Shown in pieces: positions 51,639 to 62,641 of a stretch of 64,000 nt of DNA. Every line of letters begins with the position of its first letter. The first letter of the stretch is position 1. The notes under the pieces are model-generated. The model had not been told where the DNA came from. It did not search any database and was given only the letters and a program-made list of their open reading frames with translations. Location of the stretch: assembly GCF_964204645.1 (NCBI RefSeq), contig NC_134031.1, forward strand, positions 2,835,001 to 2,899,000, in the 5' to 3' direction. The position numbers and the translations under genes are program-made. The DNA is from Tubulanus polymorphus. Its lineage: Eukaryota; Nemertea; Palaeonemertea; Tubulaniformes; Tubulanidae.

Positions 51639-54600
51639 ATGTCAGATTATGACGGATCAAGTCAATCCCCGATGGAGCATGGAGAATTAGACCCCAGTCC
51701 GCGTCGTTTTATCAATGATGTTGAAGAAGACCCGATCACAATAGACGACAGCAGCCCAGAAAAGTAAGTTCACTTTTGCATCCCTTCTTTCCTCTTGCTT
51801 TGATCATGATCTCATCGCTTCTCATTCATTCAATCCAGTACATAATCACTCTGGAAAGTAGGCTACTTCTTTCTGAGTCCAAAAGACCCGCCTTTTGGGT
51901 CTAAAATTTGCCGAAAAGTCCTTAGTACTTCTTTTAACCCTGCTGGGCTGGCGCTTACACCATTGCAAAAATTCCAATAAGATTTAAAATCTATAATTTT
52001 TGGATAATAAACATTTATCTATAGATGAAACGAGCGTTTTTATTTGATAACTATTATTTTATGTTTTTTTTTCCAGAATCGAAGACGCTTTGAATATTCA
52101 GCCGCCTCCGGCCGGTCACACGAGTCGCAAAGATAAAAAACATAAACGCCATCGAGACAACGAGCGCCACCGCGCGGGAGTAATAATGGAGGCGGGCGGG
52201 CGTTACCACGACGACCACCGAGGCGAAAACCACCGCGGCGCGAATAAACGAGACGCTCGCGAGGTGATACGCGAGAGGGAACGCGAACGCAGAATGAGAG
52301 ACGAGGATCGCGAGGCGAAGAGAAGAGAACAGTCTCGTATGGAGAGGTATGAAAATCACTCGAGTCTGTCGGTCTGTTTTACAGCGTGGCCATTGACCTG
52401 GAAAATTCAGGGAATCAGAAAAGTCGGGCAGAAATCAGGGAAAACTTTAAGATTTTGACTGATAGATTTCACCCAAAACCTGGAAAACTCTGGATACTGC
52501 TATCGACCACGCGTTTCTTTTACAAGTTTCAATGAAAAATGAATGAATTGTAACATTTTAAACCTAGAAATTTCTTATGATTCACTTCATTTTGTGTAAT
52601 CACATGGAAAAATCAAGAGCCAGTTCAACGGTTGTGAGTTAGGGTTAACTCTTGAGTTAAAATCCGTTCATTTTCAATTAGTTAACTTTGAGTCAAATCT
52701 TAACACAGAACTGTGGAATAGGGTCCAGGGGATTTATAATTGGGTGGAAAGTTGTCACCCTGCCGACGCCCCCGGCCATGACCTGACCAATGGTTTCCCC
52801 GTTATCATTTCTGGGATGAATGTGCTGAGTAAACTGTGACGATTCTCAAATACAGTCAACCCCCGCTGTACAACCCTCCCATATACCGTCATCCCTGCCC
52901 GGTTTTCTGAATGTACACCTAAATACAAATACATAGTAAAACACCACCGATAAACCGCCATACTCTCTGCACGGATGTGGGTGATATATCAGGGGTTGAC
53001 TATTTCAGTAATTTCAATCTATTGGTAACAGAGTATACTGAGTTTTGGTAGTGTTTTTAGGGAGAGACTCGAACGTCTGGAAAGAGAAACTCATAAAGAA
53101 CGATATTCACAACAACACGACGATCAATCGACGAGACATAAACAAAAACAGGACGAACGCAAACGACGCGTCGAAAATTGGAGAGCAAGTACGTGATACC
53201 CCCCTGTCAATCTCGGAAAGTCTAGTCAGAGAATTTGAATTTATTCACATTTTTTCCTATTGTAATGTGTGTAGCACAAGGGATCTCTTGATAAGAGAAG
53301 TTGATATCTAATGATATAATCGGGAAATTTCGAATTCTTTGAAATCTATTAGAACCCTTAGTTACCTGCGTGGTATCGTCTTAACCTCTTCGCTACCATG
53401 CGCGATGTATATTTACTTCGCAAATATATTCATTTACTACAATTGCTGGTGTGGTGAGTCACTACGCCGCTAGTGTATAGACGTACTAAATGATCATCTG
53501 TTTCAATTTAATTACACTATTTACTCATAGATGGCGAATCAGTGCCTCAAATACTGAAAATATATATGAATATGGGAAAATGCTCTGGTGCGGGGCGTTA
53601 CATTACATATGGTAGCGAAGAGATTAACAGTAACAGATTTAATGCGCTGATAATTTATTTGTGTTTTTAAGCAGCTCATGAACCGGCTCCGAAAAGAGAA
53701 CGGTTCGACGTCGACGGTGGCGAAAGTTCGCAGCGACGCAGAAGCGCGAGTCCTCGTCACCAGGCGGCGCCGCACAGCAATGGTCGCGATCGTAAACGAA
53801 GGCACAGGAGGTCGCCAGCCGGTCCGAAGACTCCGCCTTCTCCTAAAAGTATGAACGATTCTGCGATGATATTCGTTTATGATGGTTGCATATTTTTCGG
53901 TTTAGTGTGATTTCCGTTGATTTTGATGTAGGTGAAGTAAAATTGCCGCAAACGCCCCCTGGTGAGCCTATTGAACATCACTCCGATGATGAACACGAGG
54001 AGGAAGAGAAGGAGAACGTATACGTGGATGATCGTCATAGCGACTCGGCCTCGGAGGCGGATGACGCTAGCGAGGCGAGTGAGGAAGGCTCCGGTACGAG
54101 TAGTGAGGATAGTGATAGCGATTCCGAGTCGGAGTCCGGAAGCAGCAGCGCCGGTTCGGCTGAAGGGAACACTGATCAGAAACAAGGTAATTATGCCATC
54201 TTGTCTCGGCACGGATTGCAATTTAAACATGATGGCATCATGAGACTGTCACTCACTGGATTAACCCCTATCCTAGTAAACCCCAGCCCTAGTAGACCAT
54301 TCATACTCAACACGGATAGCACTCTGTCATGATACAAATCCCCGCCCTAGTAGACACATCTCTCTCAGTAGCGATTTTGTAACCTGATGGCGCCAAGAGA
54401 CTCTGTCATGGTACAAACCCCTGCGCTAGTAGACAGTGACTAAAATCATGGGACTCCTAAACCCCTGCCCTGATAAACGATCAAGCGCACATTTGCTCTT
54501 GCAGCTTTTCCATATTGCAAAATGTGTAGATCCAACCAGATTTCAGGTTATATAGGCCCACTTACTCTGCTGTAGAAAAGTCGTGCAATTTCTGTCTGTC

Positions 54601-57600
54601 ATTATGATCAGTGAATTCAATAATTAAGACTCGTCTATCGTCAAATCGTTTGTTCATGAATCGCCTTCTATTTCAGCGCATAAAGTGAAATCTAAATTCG
54701 ACGATCAAAGCGAAAACGAATCGCTTCACGAAGGTGAAATAGTCGCGACGCCGGAACAAAGCGACGACGATCACAACGAGTACGACGTTCAGGAAACTCC
54801 GCCGCAATCACCCGTCGAACTCGAGGATCAACTGCCTCCGTATTTCCCGGCTATACAGGGCTGTCGCAGCGTCGAAGAGTTTCACTGTTTGAATCGAATC
54901 GAAGAGGGAACGTACGGCGTTGTTTACCGAGCCAGGGATAAAAAAACAGGTACTCTGTTATTACATGTTCCGTGTAACTTTTTAATTCCTTAAAAATTCC
55001 TTCTAAACAGAAAATATTTATAGACGAGGCGCTTGAAATTTTTTTGATTTTAGCAAAATACCCAAAACTCCTTTAAAACTTCTTGAATTTTAAGAAATAG
55101 GCAATTAGAAATTGGAAATTTGTCTAGTTAGTAGTTGTATAGTAGACTACACCTAAATCGGTAAAGTTGGGACCTGGATTTTTTTTTAAAACAAATTAGG
55201 CGGTTATTGAATTATAAATCCAAGTCTAGATAGTCACTACACTACTAGTGTAAGGATGATTTGTTAACAATACAACTGATTGGGATAAACCGTACCAATT
55301 TACGCGGACGGGGAGTCTAAAATAATTGGGATATGAAAGCGATGCTTACACTTTCTCGAAATTTGAAATTCTCTCCTTGAAATCTCCTTATATCCAGGAA
55401 TGACTGATCAGTGGGAACCTCGTATTAATTCTGATGGATAATATTTATCAGACTGCACTTGAGTCAAATATATATTAAACCATTAAGATTTAATAGCTTG
55501 AAAGTGAAATTTAGAATTGATTGAAATTGACTGTTTCGATAGAATATTCAGTGATCCTTGAAATGTGTAGGCGGTACCGGTATTTTCATTTAGAATTAAT
55601 CGACAAATTTTTTCCAAAACTTCTGGCTTTGTCCGACACTCGTTGACTCATTCTGATTATTTCCCATTTGAGCGACATTTAAAAAATAGATGTGGTTGAA
55701 CATTGCTATGAGTGATATTAAAGCATTGAGATTGTATGCGTTTGCAGATGAAATAGTCGCGCTGAAAAGGTTAAAGATGGAAAAAGAGAAAGAAGGTTTT
55801 CCGATTACGTCTCTTCGAGAAATCAACACGCTTTTAAAAGCCCAACATCCGAATATAGTCACTGTCAGGGTACGACTATAAATATTTGTTAACTGTCTGT
55901 GTATTTCAATGGATAGGGTTAGATATTTAGTGCCAGGACAATTCGAAAATATATCATTACTACTATAATATTTATCTTTCAACAGAAAAAGTTTTACGTG
56001 TATTTCATGTAAAAATGTATTACATGAACTTACTGAAAAATTAATGAAAAATTTGAAGGTTCCAAAATTGTTTAGCTTCAAATGTTCACCAATTTTGATG
56101 CAGTCTCAAGTGAATTCGAGAAGATTTTTCAATGATAACCGGATTTTAAATCTAAACATTTTTTCCGTTGCAGGAAATTGTTGTTGGTAGTAACATGGAT
56201 AAGATATATATCGTAATGGACTATGTTGAACACGATTTGAAAGCTTTAATGGAGACGATGAAACAACCGTTTTTAGTCGGTAAAGTAGTATAACATGTGT
56301 TTCATTTCACAATTCATTCTTCGCGTTTAAAACCTGGGCTCATTCGAAGCCTAAAAATTAATTATTGAATTGTACCTTAAAAAATGGCTTAAAATCGTTT
56401 TGAAAAACCTAAACTGTACATTCTATTTAGGCAGATTTTGTGTTGGTTTTTTGATATTGTCTGTTTTTCCCAGGTGAAGTAAAAACGTTAATGATTCAGT
56501 TGGTTCGCGCGGTTCAACACCTTCACGATAACTGGATTTTACACCGCGACTTAAAAACATCGAATCTGCTTCTCAGCCATAAAGGAATATTGAAGGCAAG
56601 TTTTGATTTCATGTTTTCATTTGTTCAGCGATCATTCCTTCATTATTCATTGCTGGTACAGCTGAAATGCGACCCCAACGTGATCGAGTAATAAGGAATA
56701 TACTGTTCATGTATGGAGCACGTAAATTTGCATGGCACGTCGTAATTCTTGATATCTTTTTTTAAAAATGCCAAACGAAGGTGGGAGATTTCGGACTAGC
56801 GCGTGAGTACGGGTCACCGTTGAAGCACTATACGCCGGTAGTCGTCACGTTGTGGTACAGAGCGCCGGAACTCCTGCTCGGAACGAAGGAATACTCGACA
56901 CCCGTCGATCTCTGGTCGGTCGGTTGTATATTCGCCGAGTTCCTCACGATGAAACCGCTGTTCCCCGGACAATCGGAAATCGACGAGCTCAATCGCATTT
57001 TTAAGGTAATGGCAATATTTGTAGGATCTCGTGAGGAAATGATCAAACCTCAACAGTAAGGGATTTAAGGGTCATTTTGATAGCCTATGGAGGGGCAGGC
57101 TATTCATTTACTCTACTTACCATCCCTGGATTGTTTTTTGGAACAATTTCCCTGTCGACTTAGTTACCTAATCGTTGCTGGTTAGCTTTCATGATCGAAT
57201 GGTTTAAACTATGAAAATTTCTTGTTGTGTGGTAGCGAACTTTCTGAAATCATCTGAAGCAGATTCTACGTCACTCATTTTTCACGTCTCTTTCATTCTA
57301 TTTGATTTCTCGCGACTGTATTGTAGGATCTCGGCACGCCGAGCGAGAAGATCTGGCCCGGAGTGACAGAATTATCCGGCTGGAAGAAATGCACGTTCAC
57401 GGAATATCCGTACAACACGCTGCGAAACAGATTCGGTCCCTATCTGACCGACGCCGGATTCGAAATGCTGAATAGGTAAATAACAAGCAGCCACTCACTG
57501 TCATCTTCACCCGTCAAGGGATTCGAACCCACTACGCTAAAGCTGTTCCCCGAACCCCTTGACCTCACGAGTCGTTGGAGTCGTTACTAGCCGACCAGAA

Positions 57601-59377
57601 TCCGGTCGTACCAATCACAGCGCTTGTAACAAACCGACAGTAGACTTCTGTTGGTTTTCCCGTTAAATGGACCAATCAGCGAACGTTTTACCGAACAAGG
57701 AAGTATTTCGCAAATCGATATATGACGTCACGCGCAACAGCGCCAGTAATGAAATCACGCTTCGTGAGGCCAGGGGGCTGGTGGAAGCGAGTTCGGGAGT
57801 GATACTGGACCCCTGGCAAGCGAGGATGCTCACTGTAGGCTAATAACTGTATACCTTGAAACTGCGAAGTCTTTATGATGCAAATTTAGATGATGCAAAG
57901 TTTGGCCGATTTATGTACCTATGGAGAAGTGGCCCTTTCCGTTTTCCTGAGCAAAACTAAGAAACTCTGCAGCCACTAGGATTCAAACTCATACCAGAAA
58001 GATATTCTAAGTTTCTATTATACCTGCAGGAAGGGATTTAGGGGGTGGTCTCAGGGGTCCGGACTGCCTTCCGATTTTTCTGCAAATTTGATACTCATCA
58101 TCTGGTAAATTATGAGCTATTCTTTTGCGTGTTCGCAGGTTTTTGACGTACAACCCTAAAAAGCGTATCACAAGCGAGGAAGCGTTGAAACACGAGTATT
58201 TCACCGAGGCTCCGCTGCCCGTCGACCCGTCGATGTTCCCGACGTGGCCCGCGAAAAGTGAGATGTCATCGACGCGAAAACACATCAGCAGTCCGAAACC
58301 GCCATCTGGTGGCAAAGCATATGCAAAATTACTGGTGAGTCTTTAGTTTATCTGATCACGGAAGGTTTTATAAACCGTAGATGGATATCAGTTTGATCCC
58401 GGATGTACCAGCACCCACATTGTAGACATCGTGCATCTCTCGTGTTGAAAATTCTTGTTTCAGCCATACCTGCTTAATCCGCCTGATTATGATCTTATCC
58501 GGGCATTATTCATAGTCTACCTATAAAAAAATCTATGTGAACGCTGTTATGTCTAGAATTCTCTAAAACTGGGTTAAGTACAATTTTGAAGCTAGTCTAC
58601 CTAACTACGTTCATGAGTTACCATTGCCTATTACGAGATACCTGCTGTGTCATGTTTCTTGTGTCTGCTATCATTGCCACTATGAGATACCCGCTGTCTC
58701 ATGTTTCTTGCGTCTGCTATCATTGCCACTATGAGATACCCGCTGTCTCATGTTTCTTGTGTCTGCTATCATTGCCACTACGAGATACCCGCTGTCTCAT
58801 GTTTCTTGCGTCTGCTATCATTGCCACTACGAGATACCCGCTGTCTCATGTTTCTTGCGTCTGCTATCATTGCCACTATGAGATACCCGCTATCTCATGT
58901 TTCTTGCGTCTGCTATCATTGCCACTATGAGATACCCGCTATCTCATGTTTCTTGCGTCTGCTATCATTACCGCTATGAGATATCTCGTAGTTCCAGTTC
59001 TGCCGTCAGTTTTCTCATAGCCGATCCTTCTTATTCACTGTTTGATATTTGCTCTCACTCTCGCAATTTGAATGACACAGTTCCTGATACCCATCGCTTA
59101 GTCGGTTCATTTTGAACAATGGCTATAGCTCCAATGCCAACTTAGGATATAACTCGTAGTAGCTGCCGGGGACAGCACTGTTTTATCATGGTTGCATCAA
59201 ACGTGTCAAAGCATGTATAGAATTTGCTATTTTTCTAATTCTGTTGGAAATTAAACGGCAGATTTCATTTTGATCTATTTTTAGGGAGATGATGATGTTT
59301 TCGGTGGTTTCCACATGAGTAACGCTGCTCGTCAGGGCGTGTCTGCATCCGGTCCGGGATTTAGTTTGAAGTTCTAG
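51639..59377 (+). CDS. CDK11: Cyclin-dependent kinase 11 (PITSLRE kinase)
   Basis: Thirteen exons join in phase: 51639-51763, 52077-52346, 53061-53188, 53672-53848, 53932-54186, 54677-54949, 55748-55869, 56174-56279, 56474-56595, 56781-57005, 57327-57475, 58139-58334 and 59285-59377. The product is 746 residues (human CDK11B about 795). The N-terminal half is a charged Arg/Glu/Lys coiled region, then an RS-like segment and an acidic Glu/Asp/Ser run. The kinase domain starts near residue 387: GTYGVVY loop, catalytic Lys416 (VALKRLK), the diagnostic PITSLRE helix at 428-434, HRDLKTSN with Asp511, DFGLAREYG with Asp529, and [10 protein letters not shown]. In animals CDK11 pairs with L-type cyclins and acts in transcription and splicing (SF3B1 phosphorylation) and mitosis. 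Intron 9 has a GC donor (AAG|GCAAGT). Exon 4 has a NAGNAG acceptor. AATAAA lies at 59527-59532. Confidence 0.97.
52851..53002. mobile_element. MITE with ACAGTCAACCCC ends in CDK11 intron 2
   Basis: The left TACAGTCAACCCCCGCTGTA and the right AGGGGTTGACTA (inverse TAGTCAACCCCT) bracket about 150 bp with TA borders. It resembles pogo/Tigger-type non-autonomous elements. Confidence 0.65.
57502..57828. mobile_element. hAT-like non-autonomous element with 8-bp target duplication
   Basis: A 327-bp insertion in CDK11 intron 11 that starts CATCTTCACCCGTC and ends GCAAGCGAGGATG. It is flanked by a perfect direct repeat CTCACTGT at 57494-57501 and 57829-57836. An 8-bp duplication is typical of hAT transposition. 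The left part contains GGGATTCGAACCC, a tRNA box B-like word, so a tRNA-derived origin of part of the element is possible. A 91-bp deletion derivative is at 48061-48151. Confidence 0.85.
58635..58985. repeat. 49-bp minisatellite in CDK11 intron 12
   Basis: About seven copies of a 49-bp unit containing GAGATACCCGCTGTCTCATG and TTGCGTCTGCTATCATTGCC, with near-identical units. Because 49 is not a multiple of three, all three frames stay open over the array, producing spurious overlapping open frames. Confidence 0.95.
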
Positions 59378-60097
59378 GCTGCTCATAAACGAATAATTTT
59401 TCTGAACTTTCTTGTACCATACGTTAGAAATTCCCACAGCAAAGTAGAAGTGCGTTCTACGTATATTATGTACAATGGCTTTGTATTATTTGTATGAAAA
59501 AATCATGTGAAAACTGCATTTCTGTAAATAAAAAATATGTATTATATTTTAATCATGCAATCTCTGGTTTTTCTGGATGATCTTTGAATTGAAAAATTCT
59601 ATTGGCACAGTTTGTGGTTCTTTTCTTTAACGTATCACTCGTTTCGCGCGTCACGTCTAAAACACTGTTATTTACGCTTGGAGAAGATTAGGTCATCCAT
59701 GGACGAGATAAATTGCTCGCTACGTCGTAAGATCGGTCGACTGTGACGTTTTTCAGGTAGCCGCTCGATGACGACATAACATATCGCAGCGGTCTCCTCT
59801 CGATCAAAGCCACCATTTCGACCAAGCCCCCTGGGGCTTAGATATTTAGAATATGTAAGAAAATATACCATTATATTTATCATTCTTCGAGGATTTTGTA
59901 CGCGTTCAAGTTAATATCGAATTCTAAGAAATATTCTGATTTTGAAACACAGCAAAATTAATGCTGAAATCGAGTAATGAGTTCCGCGAGATAATTTTGG
60001 ACGAAAAGTTCATTTTATTTATCAATATTTTTACAAGAAATGGTCTTTATGACTAAATGCTATTTTTCACTTGGATGCATTTAGTCTGAGGACTTCC
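59378..60097. other. 3' UTRs of converging CDK11 and the 60.1 kb gene; possible minus-strand exon
   Basis: The CDK11 poly(A) signal is at 59527-59532 (+). On the minus strand AATAAA occurs near 60014-60019 for the gene at 60098-60667. Between them a minus-strand open stretch, about 59842-59668, follows a possible acceptor (TAAGCCCCAG). It reads GFDREETAAICYVVIERLPE and further to a TAA, with coding-like composition. It matches no family I know and joins no neighbour convincingly. Confidence 0.4.
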
Positions 60098-60667
60098 CTA
60101 CACGTAACATTCAATGCAGCCCTTGTCCTGACAGGACCGCACCGCGCTTTGTCGCAATACGTCTGCCGGATTGACCGTGTGTTGACCTTGGAAACACAAT
60201 CCCGCGTAGTAAGAATTCACGTTTTCGTCGTAGAAAAACATTTGTGGCAGTTTGAATTTCGTATTGCACGCTTCGCACATGAAAATCGCCTCGGAATCGG
60301 TGGATAGAACTTTAACGACTTTTTCATTCGGGTGCATCAGAACGCAATTCGATTTCAGTTTCGGGTTGAACTGTTTATGACAGCGGACGCAATGAGCGGC
60401 ATCGTCTGCCGGGAACTTCTGTCTGGGAAGGATTGTGCTCATGGCCACGATCAGTTTCGGATCTTTCGTCTGTAAACGCAGAAGTAACGTCTCTTTCAAC
60501 GCACCGGCGTCGAAGGTTTCTAAAATGCGCAATAGTCTGACGAATTCATTGCTCAAATGCGCGAATTTGATGAAGTTCCTCTCCTCGGATTGTCCACCGA
60601 AAGTTGCCGCGAGAGAACTTTGACTGGTGCCGCTGCTTTGACTGCTCAGATCCGACGAAGCCGACAT
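60098..60667 (-). CDS. Small cysteine-rich, probably zinc-binding protein, unrecognised
   Basis: A 189-residue open frame on one exon. The Ser-rich N terminus (1-25) is followed by a predicted helical segment (NFIKFAHLSNEFVRLLRILE, 31-50) and then a Cys/His-rich half: C93-x2-C96-H97, C108, H112, C131-x2-C134, and the C-terminal C179, C184 and C187 (last residues GCIECYV). The spacing suggests two zinc sites. No catalytic motif or signal peptide is visible. An acceptor TTTTCTAG just upstream of the ATG and a donor TACG|GTAAGT at about 60753 indicate a 5' UTR intron, which supports a real transcribed gene. I do not recognise the family and assign no function. Confidence 0.75.
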   Translation of the reverse strand: MSASSDLSSQSSGTSQSSLAATFGGQSEERNFIKFAHLSNEFVRLLRILETFDAGALKETLLLRLQTKDPKLIVAMSTILPRQKFPADDAAHCVRCHKQFNPKLKSNCVLMHPNEKVVKVLSTDSEAIFMCEACNTKFKLPQMFFYDENVNSYYAGLCFQGQHTVNPADVLRQSAVRSCQDKGCIECYV

Positions 60668-60753
60668 GCTTAAACTAGAAAATTGAGATATTGCATTAAT
60701 GGATAGACAGAAATTGGAATTTTTTTATTATTATAAACTAACCGGTACTTACC

Positions 60754-61867
60754 GTACCTAACTTTGAATGATCCTTTTCCGCGGACTCAGACACCCGTTT
60801 GATAAACCCTAGAGAAGAATGCGCATTGAATACGTAACTAATAAGTGAAATTTACATATAATGAATGGAAGGTTATCGCTTAATCGAGGCCTGCCACTAG
60901 TTTGTCAATTATATAGGACTAATTGGTAGCTTGGTAATCTTTATCCGAAAAATGGCAGTTATACATTTTACATCTAAGTTTCTAGATATCATAATGGTAT
61001 ATGATATGTATGTAGGCTGCGCAGGACACTTAGAAACCCACAGCAATACAATTTGAGCATTGAACCCGATCTTTTCTTCTACCTGGAGTCACATTCAATA
61101 TATACATGAAAACGTTTTGTCGAGTTACGCGCGGTATCTTTTAAAAGTTCTATTCGAATTAAACGGAGGCATTATAGAATAGAATACACGATTATATCAA
61201 ACCGACGCTTTCTAATTATATGATCTAACCCCGAGACTCGTCGTCGTTTGAATAGTTGAACAAGACTGACAACATTTTGAATAAAAATCACATATTGTAA
61301 ACGCTTCATTGAAAATAGGCTGTGGTCGAATACAACAGTCGTTCTGGTACAGATAGATCATTGAACAGAATAATAGAATGGGGGCATCTATACCCATATA
61401 CCTTATTGTCGTAGACCTGAAGCCTCTACCTAATACAATCCGTAAAACATAGATATATTAAAGATATGAATGAAATACTGAAATTCTACACAGGCAGCAT
61501 ACACACCGTTATAATATGATCGATTATCATGCAACCCAATTATTTATAACATACCTATCTGTAATTTATAAAAGCAGCTTAATACAATTAATAAGAATCT
61601 CAGATGAGTTGATATCCTAGAAATTTACTCGTATTACCGAAAATTCCCTCGATATAACGCGATGCACACCTCGAACTCCCCCGCGCAGCTACTATCGCCG
61701 TACTGAGTCGTAACCCTAAATGCTGCTACATGCAGCGTATGACTTTCAGCATCGATCCAACACCTGACTGCCATTCAATTAAATATACTGATTACAAAGC
61801 TAAACCTAAGCGAAAAACCGATATTCCATTCAACCCCGTATGAAAGTAAAACATCCCGCGTGAATCG
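60754..61867. other. Intergenic region
   Basis: The left end probably holds the 5' UTR exon and promoter of the 60.1 kb gene. No other exon or element is supported. Confidence 0.4.
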
Positions 61868-62050
61868 CTAGTTCTTGGAGGCGAAATCCTCTCTGCGTAG
61901 AAACGCATTTTCGTATATTACACGTATATATTTTTGAATATGCTCGAAATACCTGTTCAGTCCGTCTGCGTCGACTTCGAATGCCATAAAGAGGCTCGAA
62001 AATTTCATGAACAAAAAAATGTAACAATACAAAACAATAACGAACGCCAT
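61868..62050 (-). CDS. Possible small secreted peptide precursor
   Basis: A 60-codon minus-strand frame. It begins MAFVIVLYCYIFLFMKFSSL, a strongly hydrophobic signal-peptide-like stretch with a plausible cleavage after FMA (residue 23). It continues with an amphipathic segment DADGLNRYFEHIQKYIRVIY and a basic pair LRRE. The pattern L..YF..IQ.Y.RVI is loosely reminiscent of the NPY/NPF helix, but the expected amidated RxRF/RxRY ending is absent from this frame; it would have to come from another exon. The same frame is open for 30 codons upstream. It overlaps an open frame on the other strand, so it could be chance. Confidence 0.3.
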   Translation of the reverse strand: MAFVIVLYCYIFLFMKFSSLFMAFEVDADGLNRYFEHIQKYIRVIYENAFLRREDFASKN

Positions 62051-62353
62051 TCGCAGATGATCACGATGACCCTTGAACACGGGCAACGTGCGGGAGAGTT
62101 GTGGAATTTTTTCCGACAACGAACGAGAAGTCAAACACAAAGAATAACTTAATTTGTTACACGTACCACAACATTATGATACATATATTTTTAACGAATG
62201 TATATTCATTGAAATATTTCTCGAAATGAAAATACCGACTTTCCGGTGGTACAACATGAATAGAGTAATGTTTTTTTTTTTCATGAAGGAATTTCCGACA
62301 CAATCACTAACATTTAATTTCATTTTATACGACGAATAGAATATGTAACAATG

Positions 62354-62584
62354 TTAAGGCTAAAAAAAATTGATACCTTGTTTCTCCGCTCTGCTGAGCT
62401 TAAATGTTGACCCGGCCGGCCGCCTATCTACCCTATACATTACTTTTTTTAAAAATCGTGATCAATTTTACCATAACAGACCCGGCCGCTATAGAAATGA
62501 ACTGTTTACAAATTTTATAATATTTTACAAAAATGACCCGGCCGCTGTGGAGAAACAAGGTATCATTTTTGTTTAGCCTAACTT
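62354..62584. mobile_element. MITE with 31-bp inverted ends and GACCCGGCCG repeats
   Basis: The left TTGATACCTTGTTTCTCC is matched at the right by GGAGAAACAAGGTATCA. The flanking AGGCTAAA and TTTAGCCT extend the inverted repeat to about 31 bp per side (62358-62388 and 62549-62579). Inside, GACCCGGCCG occurs three times in otherwise AT-rich sequence. It lies just downstream of the GPCR stop, in its probable 3' UTR. Confidence 0.82.
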
Positions 62585-62641
62585 TTCATTATTATTTTAG
62601 CATCAAGAGTGTAAAGAACGTTTTTAAAATCATATAATTAC

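Noticed and set aside
58586-59115. Overlapping open frames of 72-114 codons on the plus strand
   Set aside because: They are produced by a 49-bp tandem repeat lacking stops in all frames inside a CDK11 intron.
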